DNA of 64,000 bases from positions 62,001 through 126,000 of the forward strand of contig NZ_CADIJP010000011.1 of NCBI RefSeq assembly GCF_902859725.1, written 5' to 3'. Source of the DNA: Achromobacter mucicolens (lineage in GTDB: Bacteria > Pseudomonadota > Gammaproteobacteria > Burkholderiales > Burkholderiaceae_B). A program made the translations under genes and the position numbers. The notes below the pieces were generated by a model. That model saw only the letters and a program-made list of their open reading frames with translations. It ran no database searches and had not been told where the DNA came from. Positions 43,038 to 54,554 of this stretch are shown piece after piece. How positions within the stretch are numbered: the stretch's first letter is position 1; each line of letters opens with the position of its first letter.

Positions 43038-44110
43038 GGCGGACTCCTTTTAAGGCGTGAGAACGGATGGCGTGCGGAAAAGCCCAGTCCGCGCGGCCGG
43101 GGTTCAAGCAACTGCAGCATCAGGCACGCATACAGCGTGACCGCGATGAACAGACCCATGCGAATGGCGAAGGCCGTGTAGACATCATTGCCCGCCAAGC
43201 TGTCCTGGACCGACTGGCCAAGCAGGATGATGAGCGTGATCAGGGTGTTCAACCAGAAGCTCGGGGCGTGCGGCGTGGGGCTTAGCCGATACAGCTTGCG
43301 GGCGATCACCAGCGCGAACAGCAGCATCCAAAGGAAGTACATCCACAGGCTGGGAAACGGCCTGAGTCCGATCCAGAACGCCACGGCAAGCACGCCGGCC
43401 AGCAAGGTTGACCCAAGGATCTCGCGCGCCGCGCCGTGCGCGGCCGTGACGCAGCTCTGCCGCCCCAGGCTGACTGCCTTCAGAATGATGGGCATGTAGC
43501 CCAGCGGATCGGTCATCGCCAACAGGAACGCCGGCAGCACCACCAGCGCCGCGCGCAAGGCCATGCGGTTGGCTTCGCCGGCCGCCAGCGCGGGCGGCAG
43601 CGGCGGGGCTGGCAAGCCGGGCGGCTCCGGAAACAGCGCGTGGCAGACGCCCAGCACCAGCGCCGCGAGCAGCAGGCCTTTGACCAGCGCCTCGATCACC
43701 GTCACGGCCAATCCGAAGTCGAAGGTGCCCGCCGCCGAAATCATGGTCAGGCCGATGATGAGAAAGGTCGACACCAGGTTGTTGCCCCCGCGCAGGCCGT
43801 GGCGGAACGCGAGGAACAGGCACAGGCCGACGATCAGGACGCCGGCGGCCGGGTAATAGCGCAGCAACGGGATGAGCACGAGGCCCGTGCCCGTGGTGAA
43901 CGCCGCCACCAGCGCCAGGCCCACGCCGGCCTTCAGGGACAGCGGCCGGTTCGTCTGCGCCAGCAGGAAGACGCCCAGCACCGGCGCGACCATCGGGATC
44001 GGCATGTCCAGCCCGAAACTGATCGCCAGGCATAGCGCCGTCCCCACGCCCAGTCGCAGGGCGCGCTGGCCGCGCGGGTCGCGGGGAGCGGGGCGGTCGT
44101 CAGTACGCAT
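43034..44110 (-). CDS. DUF2955 (FUSC-like) membrane protein
   Basis: A 358-residue inner-membrane protein with about ten hydrophobic segments arranged in two halves, as in FUSC/aromatic-acid exporter-like proteins of the DUF2955 family. Visible features are RLGVGTALCLAISFGLDMPIPMVAPVLGVFLLAQ and the second-half LRAALVVLPAFLLAMTDPLGYMPIILKAVSLGRQ. Overlaps the HlyD-type adaptor gene by 11 bases. Adaptor plus DUF2955 protein probably form an export unit like AaeA-AaeB; substrate unknown. Confidence 0.82.
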   Translation of the reverse strand: MRTDDRPAPRDPRGQRALRLGVGTALCLAISFGLDMPIPMVAPVLGVFLLAQTNRPLSLKAGVGLALVAAFTTGTGLVLIPLLRYYPAAGVLIVGLCLFLAFRHGLRGGNNLVSTFLIIGLTMISAAGTFDFGLAVTVIEALVKGLLLAALVLGVCHALFPEPPGLPAPPLPPALAAGEANRMALRAALVVLPAFLLAMTDPLGYMPIILKAVSLGRQSCVTAAHGAAREILGSTLLAGVLAVAFWIGLRPFPSLWMYFLWMLLFALVIARKLYRLSPTPHAPSFWLNTLITLIILLGQSVQDSLAGNDVYTAFAIRMGLFIAVTLYACLMLQLLEPRPRGLGFSARHPFSRLKRSPP

Positions 44111-45263
44111 AGGAAAGCCAGCTCATCAGCCGCAAATAGATGCGGCCCAGCGGATTGAGCGGATTGCCCGGCTGGGGAAATGCCATCACTTCCGCCTGTC
44201 CGCCCACACGAATGCCGCGCAGGGAGGGGAGCTGCCCGGGATCGAGGTCGATGGCCACCGGAAAGCGCTGCGCCGGACGCAGCCAGTCGCGGCTGTTCTG
44301 CACCGTGGGCAGGCTGCCGGGCTGCGTGGGCGTGCCGACGCTTACGCCATAGCCCACGCTGCGCACCCGGCCTTCGAAGATCTGGCCTGGCAGCGCGTCC
44401 AGGATGATCGCCACCGGCGTGCCGGGGTCGACGTGCCCCAGATTGTTCTCGGTCATTTCCGCGTTGATCCACACGTCATGGATGGCGATGAGCGTCATGA
44501 CGGGCTTGCCCGCCGCCGCGAACTGGCCCACATCGGTGCGCAGGTCGGTGACCAGGCCGGCCGCGGGCGCGCGCACCTGCGTGTTGGCCAGGTCCAGCTC
44601 GGCCTTTGCGACGGCGGCGGCGGCGCTGCGCAGCTTGGCGTTGTCTTCTTCGCTGCCGCCTTCCTGCTCGCGCGCCCGCTGCACCTCGGCGCGCGCGGCC
44701 GCGACCTGGCTGACCGCCTGCGCCAGGTTGGCCCGCGCGATCTCCAGGCGGCGCAGCGAGACCGTGCCCCGATCGTCGCTGTACAGGCGCTCAAGGCGGG
44801 TGCTGTCCTGGCGCGCGCGGACCTCGTTGGCTTGCGCCGCGCGCAATGACGCTTGCGCCGAATCGATGCCGGCGGTGCTGGCGCCGATCTGGCGGCGCGT
44901 GGCGTCCAGGTCGGCCCGCGCGCGGTCCAAGGCGATGCGGTACTGCTCGGCGTCGACGTCGAACAGCACGGCGCCCGCCGGGACGTCCTGGTTGTTGCGC
45001 ACGCGAACCTGGGTCACCCGGCCCGCCACTTCGGACGCCACCGGGACCACGAAGGCCTCCACTCGCGCCTGCTGCGTGTAGGGCGTATAGCGGTCCGCCA
45101 GCAGATACCAGACCAGGCTGAGGACGATCACCACGACGACCCACCGGATACCTTTGCGGGCGGGATCCGGCGCGGGCGGCGGCGCGGCGGGCGGTGGGGG
45201 ACTGGCTGCGGGCGCGGGGCTGGCTGGGCTGCCCGATGGCGGCGCGGACCGGGGACTAGTCAT
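44100..45263 (-). CDS. HlyD/EmrA-family membrane-fusion protein
   Basis: A 387-residue periplasmic adaptor anchored by one N-terminal helix (VVVVIVLSLVWYLLA) behind a Pro/Ala-rich cytoplasmic stretch of about 35 residues. The lipoyl halves flank a long coiled-coil hairpin: EAFVVPVASEVAGRVTQVRVRNNQDVPAGAVLFDVD before it and VRAPAAGLVTDLRTDVGQFAAAGKPVMTLIA after it. This is the EmrA/AaeA type. Overlaps the outer-membrane gene by 8 bases and the DUF2955 gene by 11 bases, so all three are coupled. Confidence 0.9.
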   Translation of the reverse strand: MTSPRSAPPSGSPASPAPAASPPPPAAPPPAPDPARKGIRWVVVVIVLSLVWYLLADRYTPYTQQARVEAFVVPVASEVAGRVTQVRVRNNQDVPAGAVLFDVDAEQYRIALDRARADLDATRRQIGASTAGIDSAQASLRAAQANEVRARQDSTRLERLYSDDRGTVSLRRLEIARANLAQAVSQVAAARAEVQRAREQEGGSEEDNAKLRSAAAAVAKAELDLANTQVRAPAAGLVTDLRTDVGQFAAAGKPVMTLIAIHDVWINAEMTENNLGHVDPGTPVAIILDALPGQIFEGRVRSVGYGVSVGTPTQPGSLPTVQNSRDWLRPAQRFPVAIDLDPGQLPSLRGIRVGGQAEVMAFPQPGNPLNPLGRIYLRLMSWLSYAY

Positions 45264-46815
45264 CGGATCGCCTCGTGGTCTTGGAAATCGCGGAGGCCGG
45301 GGCGGGGCGCCCGGCTTCGGTCAGCAGGTCGCCCCAATTGGTGCGTTGCTGCATCTGGTCCCGTGTGGCTGGATCGATCACCGGCTGGCCGCTATACCAG
45401 CCGCCGCCCACCGCCTTGTACAGCGCGATCAGGTCGCTCACGGCGTTGCCCCGGTTCACCAGATAGGTGTCCTGCTGGGTCGCCAGCGCGCGCTGGGCGT
45501 CCAGTACCCGCTGGAAATCGGAATAGCCCTCGCGGTACAGCGCATTGGCCAGCGTCAGCGAACGCTTGGCCGCAAGCGCCGAGTCATAAAGAATGCCGTC
45601 CCGCTCCAGCGCCTTGATGAGCCCCGTGGCCGCGTCGTCGGCTTCGCGCGCCGCCTGACGCACGGCGTCCTGGTAGATGACGATGAGCTGCTGGAGGCGC
45701 GCGTCCTGCAGGCGCACCGTGTTGGTGATCCGGCCGTGGTCAAACACGTTCCAGTTCAGGCTGGGACCGGCAAGCAGGGCCGCGCCGCCCGACGTGCCGG
45801 CCAGCGACGTGGCGCTCCAGACAATGCTCCCCAGCAGCGTCAGCGAGGGGTAGAGCTCCGCCTTGGCCACGCCCACCTGCGCGGACTGCGCCGCGATCCG
45901 CAGTTCGGCGGCGCGAATGTCCGGGCGCCGCAGCAGCAGGTTTGCGGGCACGTCCTGCAGGACAGCTTTGTCGATCAGCGGAATCACGGCCTCTTTGGAT
46001 GCCAGGTCGGGCAGTTCGGGCATCGGACCAGGAGGCTTGCCGACCAGCACCGCCAGCGCATTGCGCGTGCGCGCGATCTGGCTTTCGAATTCCGGGATGG
46101 TGCTGAGCGTGCCCAGGTATTGCGTGCGGGCCTGCTGCAGATCCAGTTCGTCGGTCTCGCCGCTTTTGAACAGGCGTTCGGTGATCTCGTAGCTGCGCTT
46201 CTGGATCGCCGCATTGTCGCGGGCAATGCGCAGCCGCGCCTCGGCCGTGCGCAGCGCGTAATAGCTTTCGGCGACCTGCGCGTGCAGCAGCACCAGCACG
46301 TCTTCGCGATTGGCTTCGGCGGCGAAGTAGGCGGCGTCGGCGGACTCGATGGCGCGGGAAAACCGGCCCCAGAAATCCAGCTCCCAGCCGATGTTGAAGC
46401 CCGCGCTGTATTGCCAGAAACTGCTGGGGCGGGGATTGCCCTCGGCCGAGCGCGACGCGCGATGCTGATACAGCGCGTCCGCGCCCACAACCTGGGACTG
46501 CGGAAACAGGCCGCTGCGCGCGATCCCCAGCTGGGCGCGCGCTTCCATGATCTGCAGGCCGGCCACCTGCACGCCCGGATTGTTCGCGTCCGCTTGGGCG
46601 ATCAGGGATTCAAGAACGGGGTCGTTGAAAATGCGCCACCATTGCCGCGCATCCGGCTGGGCGCCGGATTCGGTGGCCTGCCGCAGCGCCGGCGTATCCC
46701 ACTGGCTGGACCAGTCGACGCGCTGCGGCGCAAAGTCGGGCCCCACCTGCACGCATCCGCCGAGGCTGAGCATGCCCATCAGCAGCAGTCCATTCGAACA
46801 AGTCATCGGCCACAT
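45256..46815 (-). CDS. NodT-type outer-membrane efflux lipoprotein (TolC-like)
   Basis: A 519-residue outer-membrane channel of the RND/NodT group. The lipobox LSLGGC puts the acylated Cys at about residue 21. Two internally similar coiled-coil regions follow; family marks are VGPDFAPQ, QADANNPGVQVAGLQIMEARAQLGIARSGLFPQ, GWELDFWGRFSRAIESADA and LLLRRPDIRAAELRIAAQSAQVGVAKAELYPSLTL. It can serve both the RND pump encoded upstream and the adaptor/DUF2955 pair downstream. Start could also be the ATG 9 bases later. A gap of 259 bases (46816-47074) separates it from the RND permease gene; I see no clear terminator or gene there. Confidence 0.9.
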   Translation of the reverse strand: MWPMTCSNGLLLMGMLSLGGCVQVGPDFAPQRVDWSSQWDTPALRQATESGAQPDARQWWRIFNDPVLESLIAQADANNPGVQVAGLQIMEARAQLGIARSGLFPQSQVVGADALYQHRASRSAEGNPRPSSFWQYSAGFNIGWELDFWGRFSRAIESADAAYFAAEANREDVLVLLHAQVAESYYALRTAEARLRIARDNAAIQKRSYEITERLFKSGETDELDLQQARTQYLGTLSTIPEFESQIARTRNALAVLVGKPPGPMPELPDLASKEAVIPLIDKAVLQDVPANLLLRRPDIRAAELRIAAQSAQVGVAKAELYPSLTLLGSIVWSATSLAGTSGGAALLAGPSLNWNVFDHGRITNTVRLQDARLQQLIVIYQDAVRQAAREADDAATGLIKALERDGILYDSALAAKRSLTLANALYREGYSDFQRVLDAQRALATQQDTYLVNRGNAVSDLIALYKAVGGGWYSGQPVIDPATRDQMQQRTNWGDLLTEAGRPAPASAISKTTRRSDD

Positions 46816-47074
46816 TGGGCACCATGTCTGTCAGAGGCCAAACTGCGAGTTCCGGTGTCGGCGCTTTTGGGGCCCCGCACCGCGAACGCCGGAAAGCCCG
46901 GCAGCGACGCTTAGTCAGGCGTGCGCGCCGGCATCGCGGGCGGAAAGCCGCATTCCGGGGGCGCAAATCTGCGCCGGGGCCGGATCAGGCGGCTTTCGTC
47001 AGCGTGCCAAACGATTCTATTGAGCTTTTTATTTTCCGGCTAGCGGGAAGATGGCGGGCCCGCAGGATGCGCGG

Positions 47075-50000
47075 TCAGGCCGTGCGGCGCTTTCGCCAGG
47101 CCAGCCGGCGCAGGCGTTCAAGCGCCAGATAGACGATCGGGGTGGTGTACAGCGTCAGGAACTGGCTGATCATCAGTCCGCCGACGATCGCCACGCCGAG
47201 CGGGCGGCGCAGTTCCGACCCTTCGCCCATGCCCAGCACCAGGGGCAGGGCGCCCAGCAGGCCCGCCAGATTGGTCATGACGATGGGCCGCAAGCGCAGC
47301 ATGGCGGCGCGGTGGATGGCCTGTTCGGGCGTCAGGTTTTCGCGCCGCTCCAGGCTGAGGGCAAAGTCGATCATCAGAATGGCGTTCTTCATGACAATAC
47401 CCACCAGAAGGAACAGCCCCAGCAGCGCAATGAGGGTGAACTCGATGCCCGCCAGCCGCAGCGCCAGCAGGGCGCCGACGCCCGCCGAGGGCAGGGTGGA
47501 CAGGATCGTCAGCGGATGCAGCGGGCTTTCGTACAGGATGCCCAGCACCAGATAGATGGCGACCAAGACGCCCAGGATCAGCCAGGGCTGGTCCTGCAGG
47601 CTCTGCTGGAAGTTGCGCGCATCGCCGCCCAGCCGGGTCTGGATGTGCGAAGGCACCATCAGCTTTGCCGTGGCCGCGTCGATGGCGGCCAGGCCCTGTT
47701 CCAGCGATACACCGGGCGCCAGCGAGAACCCGACCCACACGGCGGCGAACAGCCCGTCGTGAAAGACGCGGTCGTTGATCAGGCCATTGTCGTAGGTGGC
47801 GAACGCGGTCAGCGGCACGCGGTTGCCGTCAGCGGCCACCACGTGCACCCGTTCCAGGACCTCGGGATCCTCGGTGTAGCGGGGGTCCAGTTCCAGCACG
47901 ACGCGGTACTGGTTCATGGCGTCGTACAGCGTGGCGACCTGGCGCTGGCTGAACGAATTGCTCAGCACGCTGCTGATGGTCTCCATGTCCACGCCCAGCC
48001 GCTGCGCCGCGCTGCGGTCGATGTCGATCACCACCTGCTGCGTGGCGCCGTCGCCCTGGGCGTCGACGTCGCGCAGCTCGGGGATGGCTTGCATGGCCTT
48101 GGAAATCTTGCGCGACCATTCGCGCAGCGCGGGCACGTCGCTGGCCATGATGGCCAGCTCGTGGTCGCCGGAATTGCCGAAGCCGCCGGGCATGCGCAGG
48201 TCCTGGTCCACGTTCAGAAAGAACATGCCGCCCGGCACCGCCGGCGCATGGGTGCGCATCCAGTTGATGACTTCGGTCGAGGACTCGTTGCGTTCGGCGG
48301 CAGGCTTCAGGCGGATGAGGAACAGCGAATTGCTGATGCCCAGGCCGCCGCCGTTGTAGCCGATGACGTCCTCGACGGCGGGGTGCTTCAGGACCAGTTG
48401 CCGGTATTGGTCGATCTTGGGTTGCATCACCTGGAACGAAAACCCGTCGTCGCCCCGCACGAAGCCCATGAGCTGGCCCGTGTCCTGCACAGGCAAAAAG
48501 CCCTTGGGTGCCTGCACGTACAGGTAGACGTTCAGCCCCACGACGCCGGCCAGCAGCAGCAATGTCAGGCGTGCATGGCCAAGTACGCGCGCCAGCGACA
48601 CGCCATACCAGTCGTGCAGGCGGGCAAACACGGCCTGCATGCGCGATGGCTTGGCCGCGGCGGAGCTGACGGGCCGCAGCCACCGCGCGCATAGCGCCGG
48701 AATGATGGCCACCGAGACAACCAGCGAAATCACCGTTGCGGCCACCAGCGTGATCGAGAACTCGCGGAACAGCCGTTCCACCAGCCCGCCCATGAAGAGG
48801 ATCGACACGAAGACCACGCTCAGCGCGACCGTCATCGCCACCAAGGTGAATCCCACTTCCCGCACCCCACGCAGGGCGGCCTTGACCGGCGTCAGCCCGC
48901 GCTCCAGGTGGCGCGAGATGTTCTCCAGTACGACGATGGCGTCGTCCACGACCAGGCCGGCCGCCACGATCAGCGCCATCAGCGACAGGTTGTTCAGTGA
49001 AAAGCCCCACGCGTACATGACGGCAAAGGTGGCGATCAGGCAGACGGGAATGGCCACGCTGGGAATCGCGGCGGCGCGCGCGTTGCCCAGGAACAGCCAC
49101 ACCACCAGGATGACCAGCCCGGCTGCCAGCGCCAGGGTGATGTGGGCTTCGCGCAGCGTCGCCTTGATGCCGGGCGAGCGGTCCAGCGCCACCGTCAGGT
49201 CCACGTCGGCGGGCATCAGTTGGCGCAGGCCCGGCAGCGCCTGGTTGATGGCGTCGATGGTTTCGATGATGTTCGAGCCGGGCTGGCGGCTGATGGTCAG
49301 CACCACGGCCGGATTGCGATTGTGAAAGCCGCTGCTGTAGCGGTTCTCGACCGAATCGCTGACGCGGGCCACCTGCGACAGCCGGATCACCGCGCCATCC
49401 TGGTAGCGCACGATCAGGCTGTCGTAGTCCTGGGCGCGGCGCGGCTGCTCGGGGGCGCCGACCTCCCAGCGCCGCGCGGCTGAATCCAGCTGGCCTTGCG
49501 GACCCATCGGCGCCGCGTTGGAGATGGCCTCGCGCACGTCGTCCAGGGCCACGCCGTAGTGCGCCAGCGCGTTGGGGTTCACCTGGACCCGCACGGCGGG
49601 TAGCGAGCTGCCGCCCATCGTGACTTCGCCCACGCCGCTGATCTGCGAGAGCTTTTGCGCCAGCACGGTGGAACCCAGGTCGTAGAGCTGGCCCGCGGGA
49701 CGGGTGGCGGAACTGAGGGCCAGCGCCATGATGGGCGCCTGCGACGGATTGACCTTGCGGTAGCTGGGATTGCCCGGCATGCCCGAGGGCAGTTCGGCCC
49801 GCGCGGCGTTGATTGCGGCCTGCACGTCGCGCGCGGCCTCGTCGATGTCGCGGTCCAGGTCGAACTGCAACTGCACGCGCGTTGCGCCCTGATTGCTGGA
49901 AGAGCTCATGGAACTGACGCCGGCGATGCTGCCGAGCGCCCGCTCCAGCGGCGCCGCGACCGTGCTGGCCATGCTTTCGGGACTGGCGCCGGGCAGGTCG

Positions 50001-50140
50001 GCTCGCACTTCGATGGTCGGAAAATCGACCTGCGGCAGCGGTGCCACCGGCAAGAGCCGCCATGCCACGGCGCCCAGCAGGGTCAGCGCCAGCGCCAGGA
50101 AAATGCAGGCGACCGGACGGTGCAGCAACGCGCGGATCAT
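47075..50140 (-). CDS. RND efflux permease, MdtC/MuxC-like
   Basis: A 1021-residue inner-membrane proton-driven pump subunit with twelve membrane segments and two large periplasmic domains. N-terminus [44 protein letters not shown] and [36 protein letters not shown] are typical of the heteromeric MdtBC group. The proton-relay pair is [16 protein letters not shown] in segment 4. It overlaps the MdtB-like gene by four bases, which fits a mixed MdtB-MdtC trimer. Substrates of the group include bile salts, novobiocin and some antibiotics, but none can be assigned here. Confidence 0.93.
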   Translation of the reverse strand: MIRALLHRPVACIFLALALTLLGAVAWRLLPVAPLPQVDFPTIEVRADLPGASPESMASTVAAPLERALGSIAGVSSMSSSSNQGATRVQLQFDLDRDIDEAARDVQAAINAARAELPSGMPGNPSYRKVNPSQAPIMALALSSATRPAGQLYDLGSTVLAQKLSQISGVGEVTMGGSSLPAVRVQVNPNALAHYGVALDDVREAISNAAPMGPQGQLDSAARRWEVGAPEQPRRAQDYDSLIVRYQDGAVIRLSQVARVSDSVENRYSSGFHNRNPAVVLTISRQPGSNIIETIDAINQALPGLRQLMPADVDLTVALDRSPGIKATLREAHITLALAAGLVILVVWLFLGNARAAAIPSVAIPVCLIATFAVMYAWGFSLNNLSLMALIVAAGLVVDDAIVVLENISRHLERGLTPVKAALRGVREVGFTLVAMTVALSVVFVSILFMGGLVERLFREFSITLVAATVISLVVSVAIIPALCARWLRPVSSAAAKPSRMQAVFARLHDWYGVSLARVLGHARLTLLLLAGVVGLNVYLYVQAPKGFLPVQDTGQLMGFVRGDDGFSFQVMQPKIDQYRQLVLKHPAVEDVIGYNGGGLGISNSLFLIRLKPAAERNESSTEVINWMRTHAPAVPGGMFFLNVDQDLRMPGGFGNSGDHELAIMASDVPALREWSRKISKAMQAIPELRDVDAQGDGATQQVVIDIDRSAAQRLGVDMETISSVLSNSFSQRQVATLYDAMNQYRVVLELDPRYTEDPEVLERVHVVAADGNRVPLTAFATYDNGLINDRVFHDGLFAAVWVGFSLAPGVSLEQGLAAIDAATAKLMVPSHIQTRLGGDARNFQQSLQDQPWLILGVLVAIYLVLGILYESPLHPLTILSTLPSAGVGALLALRLAGIEFTLIALLGLFLLVGIVMKNAILMIDFALSLERRENLTPEQAIHRAAMLRLRPIVMTNLAGLLGALPLVLGMGEGSELRRPLGVAIVGGLMISQFLTLYTTPIVYLALERLRRLAWRKRRTA

Positions 50141-53100
50141 TTCACCGGGCCTTCGGCGTTGGGCGCCGGCGCGGCTTGAGCGCGCCGGTGGCCCAGACGG
50201 TGAAAGAACAGGTAGACGGCGGGGGTGGTGAACAGCGTCAGCACCTGGCTGACCAGCAGTCCGCCAACCATGACCCAGCCCAGCGGCTGGCGCAATTCAG
50301 CGCCCGAACCCGTCGCCAGCATCAGCGGCAGCGCGCCAAACAGCGCGGCCAGCGTCGTCATCAGGATGGGACGCAGTCGCAGCAGCGCGGCCTCGCGGAT
50401 GGCGGCCTGCGGCGCCAGGCCGCGCGTGCGCTCGGCCTCCAGCGCAAAGTCGACCATCATGATGCCGTTCTTCTTGACCAATCCGATCAAGAGGATGATG
50501 CCGATGACGGCAATCAGGTCCAGCGGCCGGCCGGTCAGCAGCAGCGCCAGCAGCGCACCCACCGTGGCCGAGGGCAGGGTGGACAGGATGGTGACGGGAT
50601 GAATGGCGCTTTCGTACAGCATGCCCAGCACCAGGTACATGGTCACGACCGCGGCCAGCATCAGCCACAACGTATTCGACAGCGACGCCTCAAAGGCGGA
50701 AGCCGCGCCCTGCAGCCGCAGCTCGACGCTCTCGGGCATGCCGATCTCCTGGCGCGCCGACTCGATGGCGGCGATGGCCTGGCCCAGGGACCCGCCGGGC
50801 GGCAGGTTGAACGACAGGTTCACCGCGGGGAACTGCGACAGGTGATTGACCGCCAGCGGGACGGCGCGCTCGCTGACGGTGGCCAGCGCAGACAACGGGA
50901 TGGGCTGGCCGGCGTCCGTTTGCAGATGGATGCGTTCCAGCGCTTCGGGGCTGGCCGCCATCTTGCGGTCAACTTCCAGCACGACGCGATATTGGTTCGA
51001 CTGCGTAAAGAGCGTGGCGACCTGACGCTGGCCGAATGCGTTGTACAAGGCTTGCGCCACGTCATCCATCGTGAGGCCCAGACGCGCGGCGGCGTCGCGC
51101 GAGACCTCCAGATAGGCCTGGCGTCCGTCGCCCTGCAGGTCGGACGAGACGTCGGCCAGTTCGGGCGCTTGCGCCAGGCGCTCCATGAGCGCGCGGGTCC
51201 AGCGCGACAGCAGCGCGCTATCCGGCGATGTCAGGCTGAACTGATACTGGCCTCGGCTGACGCGATCCTCGATGTTCAGTTCCTGGACGGGCTGCAGGTA
51301 GAGCGAGATGCCGTGCACGTCGCGGGCCCGCGCATCCAGCCGCGCCATGATGTCGGCCAGCGGGGCGGTGCGCTCGTTCCAGGGTTTCAGGTTGATCAGA
51401 AGCCGCCCCGTGTTCAGCGTGGCGTTCATGCCGTCGATGCCGATGAAGGAGGACAGCGTGGCGACGTCGGGATCCGCGAGCAGGCTTTGCGCCACCGCCT
51501 GCTGGCGGCGCGACATGGCGTCGAACGAGGTGCTTTGCGAAGACTGCGTCACCCCTTGCAGCACCCCGCCGTCCTGCGCCGGGAAGAAACCCTTCGGCAC
51601 CGCGAAATACAAGAGCCCGGTGAGCGCCACGGTCGCCAGCATCGCCAGCAGCGTCAGCCGCTGATGACGCAGCGTCACGTCCAGCCAGCCTGCATAGCGC
51701 GCCTGCAGGCGATCCAGCAGTCCGGGCCTGGACGGCGCGTGCGGCGGCAGGAGCCGGGCGCACATCATAGGCGTGAGGGTCAGCGATACGGCCAGGGATA
51801 TCAGGATGGCAACGGCCAGCGTGATGGCAAATTCGCGGAACAGCCGGCCCACCACGTCTTCCATGAACAGCAGCGGGATCAGCACTGCGATGAGCGATAG
51901 CGTCAGCGAAACGAGCGTGAAGCCGATCTGCCCGGCGCCCTTGAGTGCGGCCGCCATCGGGCTGTGCCCCTGTTCCCGGTAGCGTGCGATGTTCTCCAGC
52001 ATGACGATGGCGTCGTCCACCACGAAGCCCGCGCCTATCGTCAGCGCCATCAGCGTGAGGTTGTTGGTGGAAAAGCCGGCCAGATACATGAAGCCGAAGG
52101 TCCCGATCAGCGACAGCGGCACGGCCAGGCTGGGGATCAGCGTGGCGGGCAGGTTGCGCAGAAAGAGGAACGTCACCAGCACCACCAGCCCCACCGCGAA
52201 CCCCAATTCCCACTGCACGCCGCGGACGGACGCGCGGATGCTTTCGGTGCGGTCGGTCAAGATGCGCACCTCCACGGCGGCGGGCAGGCTGGCGGTCAAT
52301 TGGGGCAGCAATGCCTTGACCTGGTCGGCCACCGCTATGACGTTGGCGCCGGGCTGGCGCTGGATGTTCACCAGCACGGCGGGCTGCCTGTCGACCCACG
52401 CGGCCAGGTAGCGGTCCTCGGCGCCGTCCTCCACCGTCGCGATCTGGCCCAGCCGCACCGGCGCGCCGTTCTTCCAGGCGACGATCAGGTCGCGGTACTC
52501 CTGCGCGCTCTGCAATTGGTCATTGGCATCCATGATGACGGACCGCACGGGGCCGTCGAAGCTGCCCTTGGGCTGATTGGAATTGGCCTTGGCGATCGCC
52601 TCCTGCACGTCCGACAGCTTCAGGCCGCGCGCGGCAAGCGCCATCGGATTGACCTGTACGCGCACGGCCGGACGCTGTCCGCCGGCCAGGCTGACCATGC
52701 CCACGCCCGACAACTGCGACAGCCGTTGCGTCATGCGCGTGTCCACCAGATCGTAGACCTTGGGCAGGGGCAGCGAATTCGACGTGACGGCCAGCGTCAG
52801 GATCGGCACGTCGGCGGGGTTGACCTTGCGGTACACGGGCGGAGTGGGCAGATCGCCTGGCAGCAGCGAATCGCTGGCGCTGATCGCGGCCTGCACTTCC
52901 TGTTCGGCCACGCCCAGCGGGACGTCCAGGGCGAACTGCAACGTGATGACCGAGATGCCGCTGCCGCTGGTGGACGACATCTGCTTCAGTCCCGGGATCT
53001 GTCCAAAGCGCCGCTCCAGCGGCGCGGTGACCGCGCGTGCCGTCACATTGGGGCTGGCGCCCGGATACTGCGTGGTCACCTGGATGATCGGGTAGTCCAC

Positions 53101-53217
53101 CTGCGGCAACGCGGCCACGGGCAGAATGCGCCAGGCCAGGATGCCCGACAGCAGCAGGGCAATCATCAGGAACGACGTCGCGACCGGACGCAGGATGAAG
53201 GGGCGTGACAGGCTCAT
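50137..53217 (-). CDS. RND efflux permease, MdtB/MuxB-like
   Basis: A 1026-residue inner-membrane pump subunit. N-terminus [81 protein letters not shown] is characteristic of MdtB. The relay motif in segment 4 is [19 protein letters not shown]; the second-half partner region [25 protein letters not shown] is also present. Four-base overlaps with both the adaptor gene before it and the MdtC-like gene after it show a tightly coupled operon. Two different permeases next to each other are the mark of the MdtABC/MuxABC systems. Confidence 0.93.
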   Translation of the reverse strand: MSLSRPFILRPVATSFLMIALLLSGILAWRILPVAALPQVDYPIIQVTTQYPGASPNVTARAVTAPLERRFGQIPGLKQMSSTSGSGISVITLQFALDVPLGVAEQEVQAAISASDSLLPGDLPTPPVYRKVNPADVPILTLAVTSNSLPLPKVYDLVDTRMTQRLSQLSGVGMVSLAGGQRPAVRVQVNPMALAARGLKLSDVQEAIAKANSNQPKGSFDGPVRSVIMDANDQLQSAQEYRDLIVAWKNGAPVRLGQIATVEDGAEDRYLAAWVDRQPAVLVNIQRQPGANVIAVADQVKALLPQLTASLPAAVEVRILTDRTESIRASVRGVQWELGFAVGLVVLVTFLFLRNLPATLIPSLAVPLSLIGTFGFMYLAGFSTNNLTLMALTIGAGFVVDDAIVMLENIARYREQGHSPMAAALKGAGQIGFTLVSLTLSLIAVLIPLLFMEDVVGRLFREFAITLAVAILISLAVSLTLTPMMCARLLPPHAPSRPGLLDRLQARYAGWLDVTLRHQRLTLLAMLATVALTGLLYFAVPKGFFPAQDGGVLQGVTQSSQSTSFDAMSRRQQAVAQSLLADPDVATLSSFIGIDGMNATLNTGRLLINLKPWNERTAPLADIMARLDARARDVHGISLYLQPVQELNIEDRVSRGQYQFSLTSPDSALLSRWTRALMERLAQAPELADVSSDLQGDGRQAYLEVSRDAAARLGLTMDDVAQALYNAFGQRQVATLFTQSNQYRVVLEVDRKMAASPEALERIHLQTDAGQPIPLSALATVSERAVPLAVNHLSQFPAVNLSFNLPPGGSLGQAIAAIESARQEIGMPESVELRLQGAASAFEASLSNTLWLMLAAVVTMYLVLGMLYESAIHPVTILSTLPSATVGALLALLLTGRPLDLIAVIGIILLIGLVKKNGIMMVDFALEAERTRGLAPQAAIREAALLRLRPILMTTLAALFGALPLMLATGSGAELRQPLGWVMVGGLLVSQVLTLFTTPAVYLFFHRLGHRRAQAAPAPNAEGPVK

Positions 53218-54401
53218 GCGGACTCCTCGTCGTGGCCGGGCGGGTCGACGATCTGCACGTCGCGTCCGTCGTGCAGGCGGTCCACGCCTTCGACGACCAC
53301 GCGCTCGCTTGCGGCCAGGCCCGTCAGCACCACGATGCGGCCGGCGTTGGCCGGGCCCAGCGTCAGCACGCGGCGGGTGGCGCGGTTGTCGTCGCCGATG
53401 ACGAACACGAACGCGCCTTGCGAACCGTATTGCACGGCTGCAGCCGGAATGGTCACCACGTCATCTTCCTGCACCACGGCCAGCCGGATGTTCACGAACT
53501 GATTGGGAAACAGCGATTCGTCGGCATTGTCGAAACGGGCGCGCAGCCGTACCGTGCCGCTGGCGGCCTGGATTCGGTTGTCCAGCGCCTCGAGCGTGCC
53601 TTCGGCAAGCATGTGGCGGTCGTCGGCATCCCAGGCCTGCACGCGCAGCACGGCGGTCTTCGCCTGCGCCTGCCGCAAAAGAGCCAGGCGCGTTTCCGAG
53701 ATGCTGAAAAGGGCCGAGATGGGGGCCATCTGAACCACGGTGGTCAAGCCCTCCGCGTCCGTCGCGCGTACGTGGTTGCCCGCGTCGACGCGCCGCAATC
53801 CCACCCGGCCGGCATGCGGCGCCACGATGCGCGTGTGACCGAGCAGGCGCTGGGCATCCGCGACTTGCGCCTGGTTTCGTTGACGCCGCGCGGCGTAGGC
53901 TCGCACCTGGGCCTCGGCGGTATCGAGCTGCTGGCCCGCCACCGCGTCCTGCCGCGCCAGCTTGCGATAGCGCCGCAGGTCGGCTTCGGCGTTGTCCAGC
54001 AGTGCCTGTGTCTGCGCCAGTTCGCCCTCGGCCAGCGCCAGCGCGGCCACGAAGGGGCGCGGATCGATCTCGGCCAGCAACTGGCCTTGCGTGACGGCCT
54101 GGCCTTCCCGGTAGTGCAGCTTGATCAGTTCGCCATCGACCTGGCTGCGCACGGTCACCTGCGCCAGCGGCGTGATGGTGCCCAGCGCGTGCAGGTCGCG
54201 CTGCAGCGGACCGACGCGCGCAGCGGCGACGCTCACCGCGACGGGGAGCTTTCCGTAGTTCGGGGGAGGCGGAGCGGCCGGGCCTTTGTTGCCCGCCAGC
54301 CAGAGCGCCACACCAATCAGCAGGGCCAGCGCCAGGGCGGCCGCGATCAGGATCAGGCGTTTGCGTGAGGGGGTGGGGCCCGCAAGGAAGCGCAGGGACA
54401 T
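53214..54401 (-). CDS. RND efflux periplasmic adaptor, MdtA/MuxA-like
   Basis: A 395-residue membrane-fusion protein with one N-terminal helix ([20 protein letters not shown]). Lipoyl and hairpin parts are visible: [44 protein letters not shown] and [45 protein letters not shown]; the C-terminal [20 protein letters not shown] closes the barrel domain. First gene of the operon, with an upstream region carrying a Fur-like box. Confidence 0.92.
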   Translation of the reverse strand: MSLRFLAGPTPSRKRLILIAAALALALLIGVALWLAGNKGPAAPPPPNYGKLPVAVSVAAARVGPLQRDLHALGTITPLAQVTVRSQVDGELIKLHYREGQAVTQGQLLAEIDPRPFVAALALAEGELAQTQALLDNAEADLRRYRKLARQDAVAGQQLDTAEAQVRAYAARRQRNQAQVADAQRLLGHTRIVAPHAGRVGLRRVDAGNHVRATDAEGLTTVVQMAPISALFSISETRLALLRQAQAKTAVLRVQAWDADDRHMLAEGTLEALDNRIQAASGTVRLRARFDNADESLFPNQFVNIRLAVVQEDDVVTIPAAAVQYGSQGAFVFVIGDDNRATRRVLTLGPANAGRIVVLTGLAASERVVVEGVDRLHDGRDVQIVDPPGHDEESA

Positions 54402-54450
54402 CAGGGCTGCCAGGCAAGGGGATAGCGGACAGCCGAGATTCTATATTAAT

Positions 54451-54469
54451 AATAATGATTAGCGTTATT
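54451..54469. promoter_or_regulatory. Fur-like box between the efflux operon and the coiled-coil gene
   Basis: AATAATGATTAGCGTTATT matches the 19-base Fur consensus at 14 positions by my count. It lies 50 bases upstream of the MdtA-like start and 86 bases upstream of the divergent gene, so it could control either or both. It is one of the most AT-rich stretches in this region. Confidence 0.5.
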
Positions 54470-54554
54470 GACGCCGATATTCAAGAAGGGTTTGCGCGTA
54501 TCGTTTAGAGTGGCGGCTGTTTTCAATACCCCGGTTTGCAACAGGAGTGGGTCC

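Noticed and set aside
46816-47074. Possible small gene or promoter between the RND permease and outer-membrane lipoprotein genes
   Set aside because: No frame with a ribosome-binding site and no clear promoter or terminator could be found in these 259 bases.
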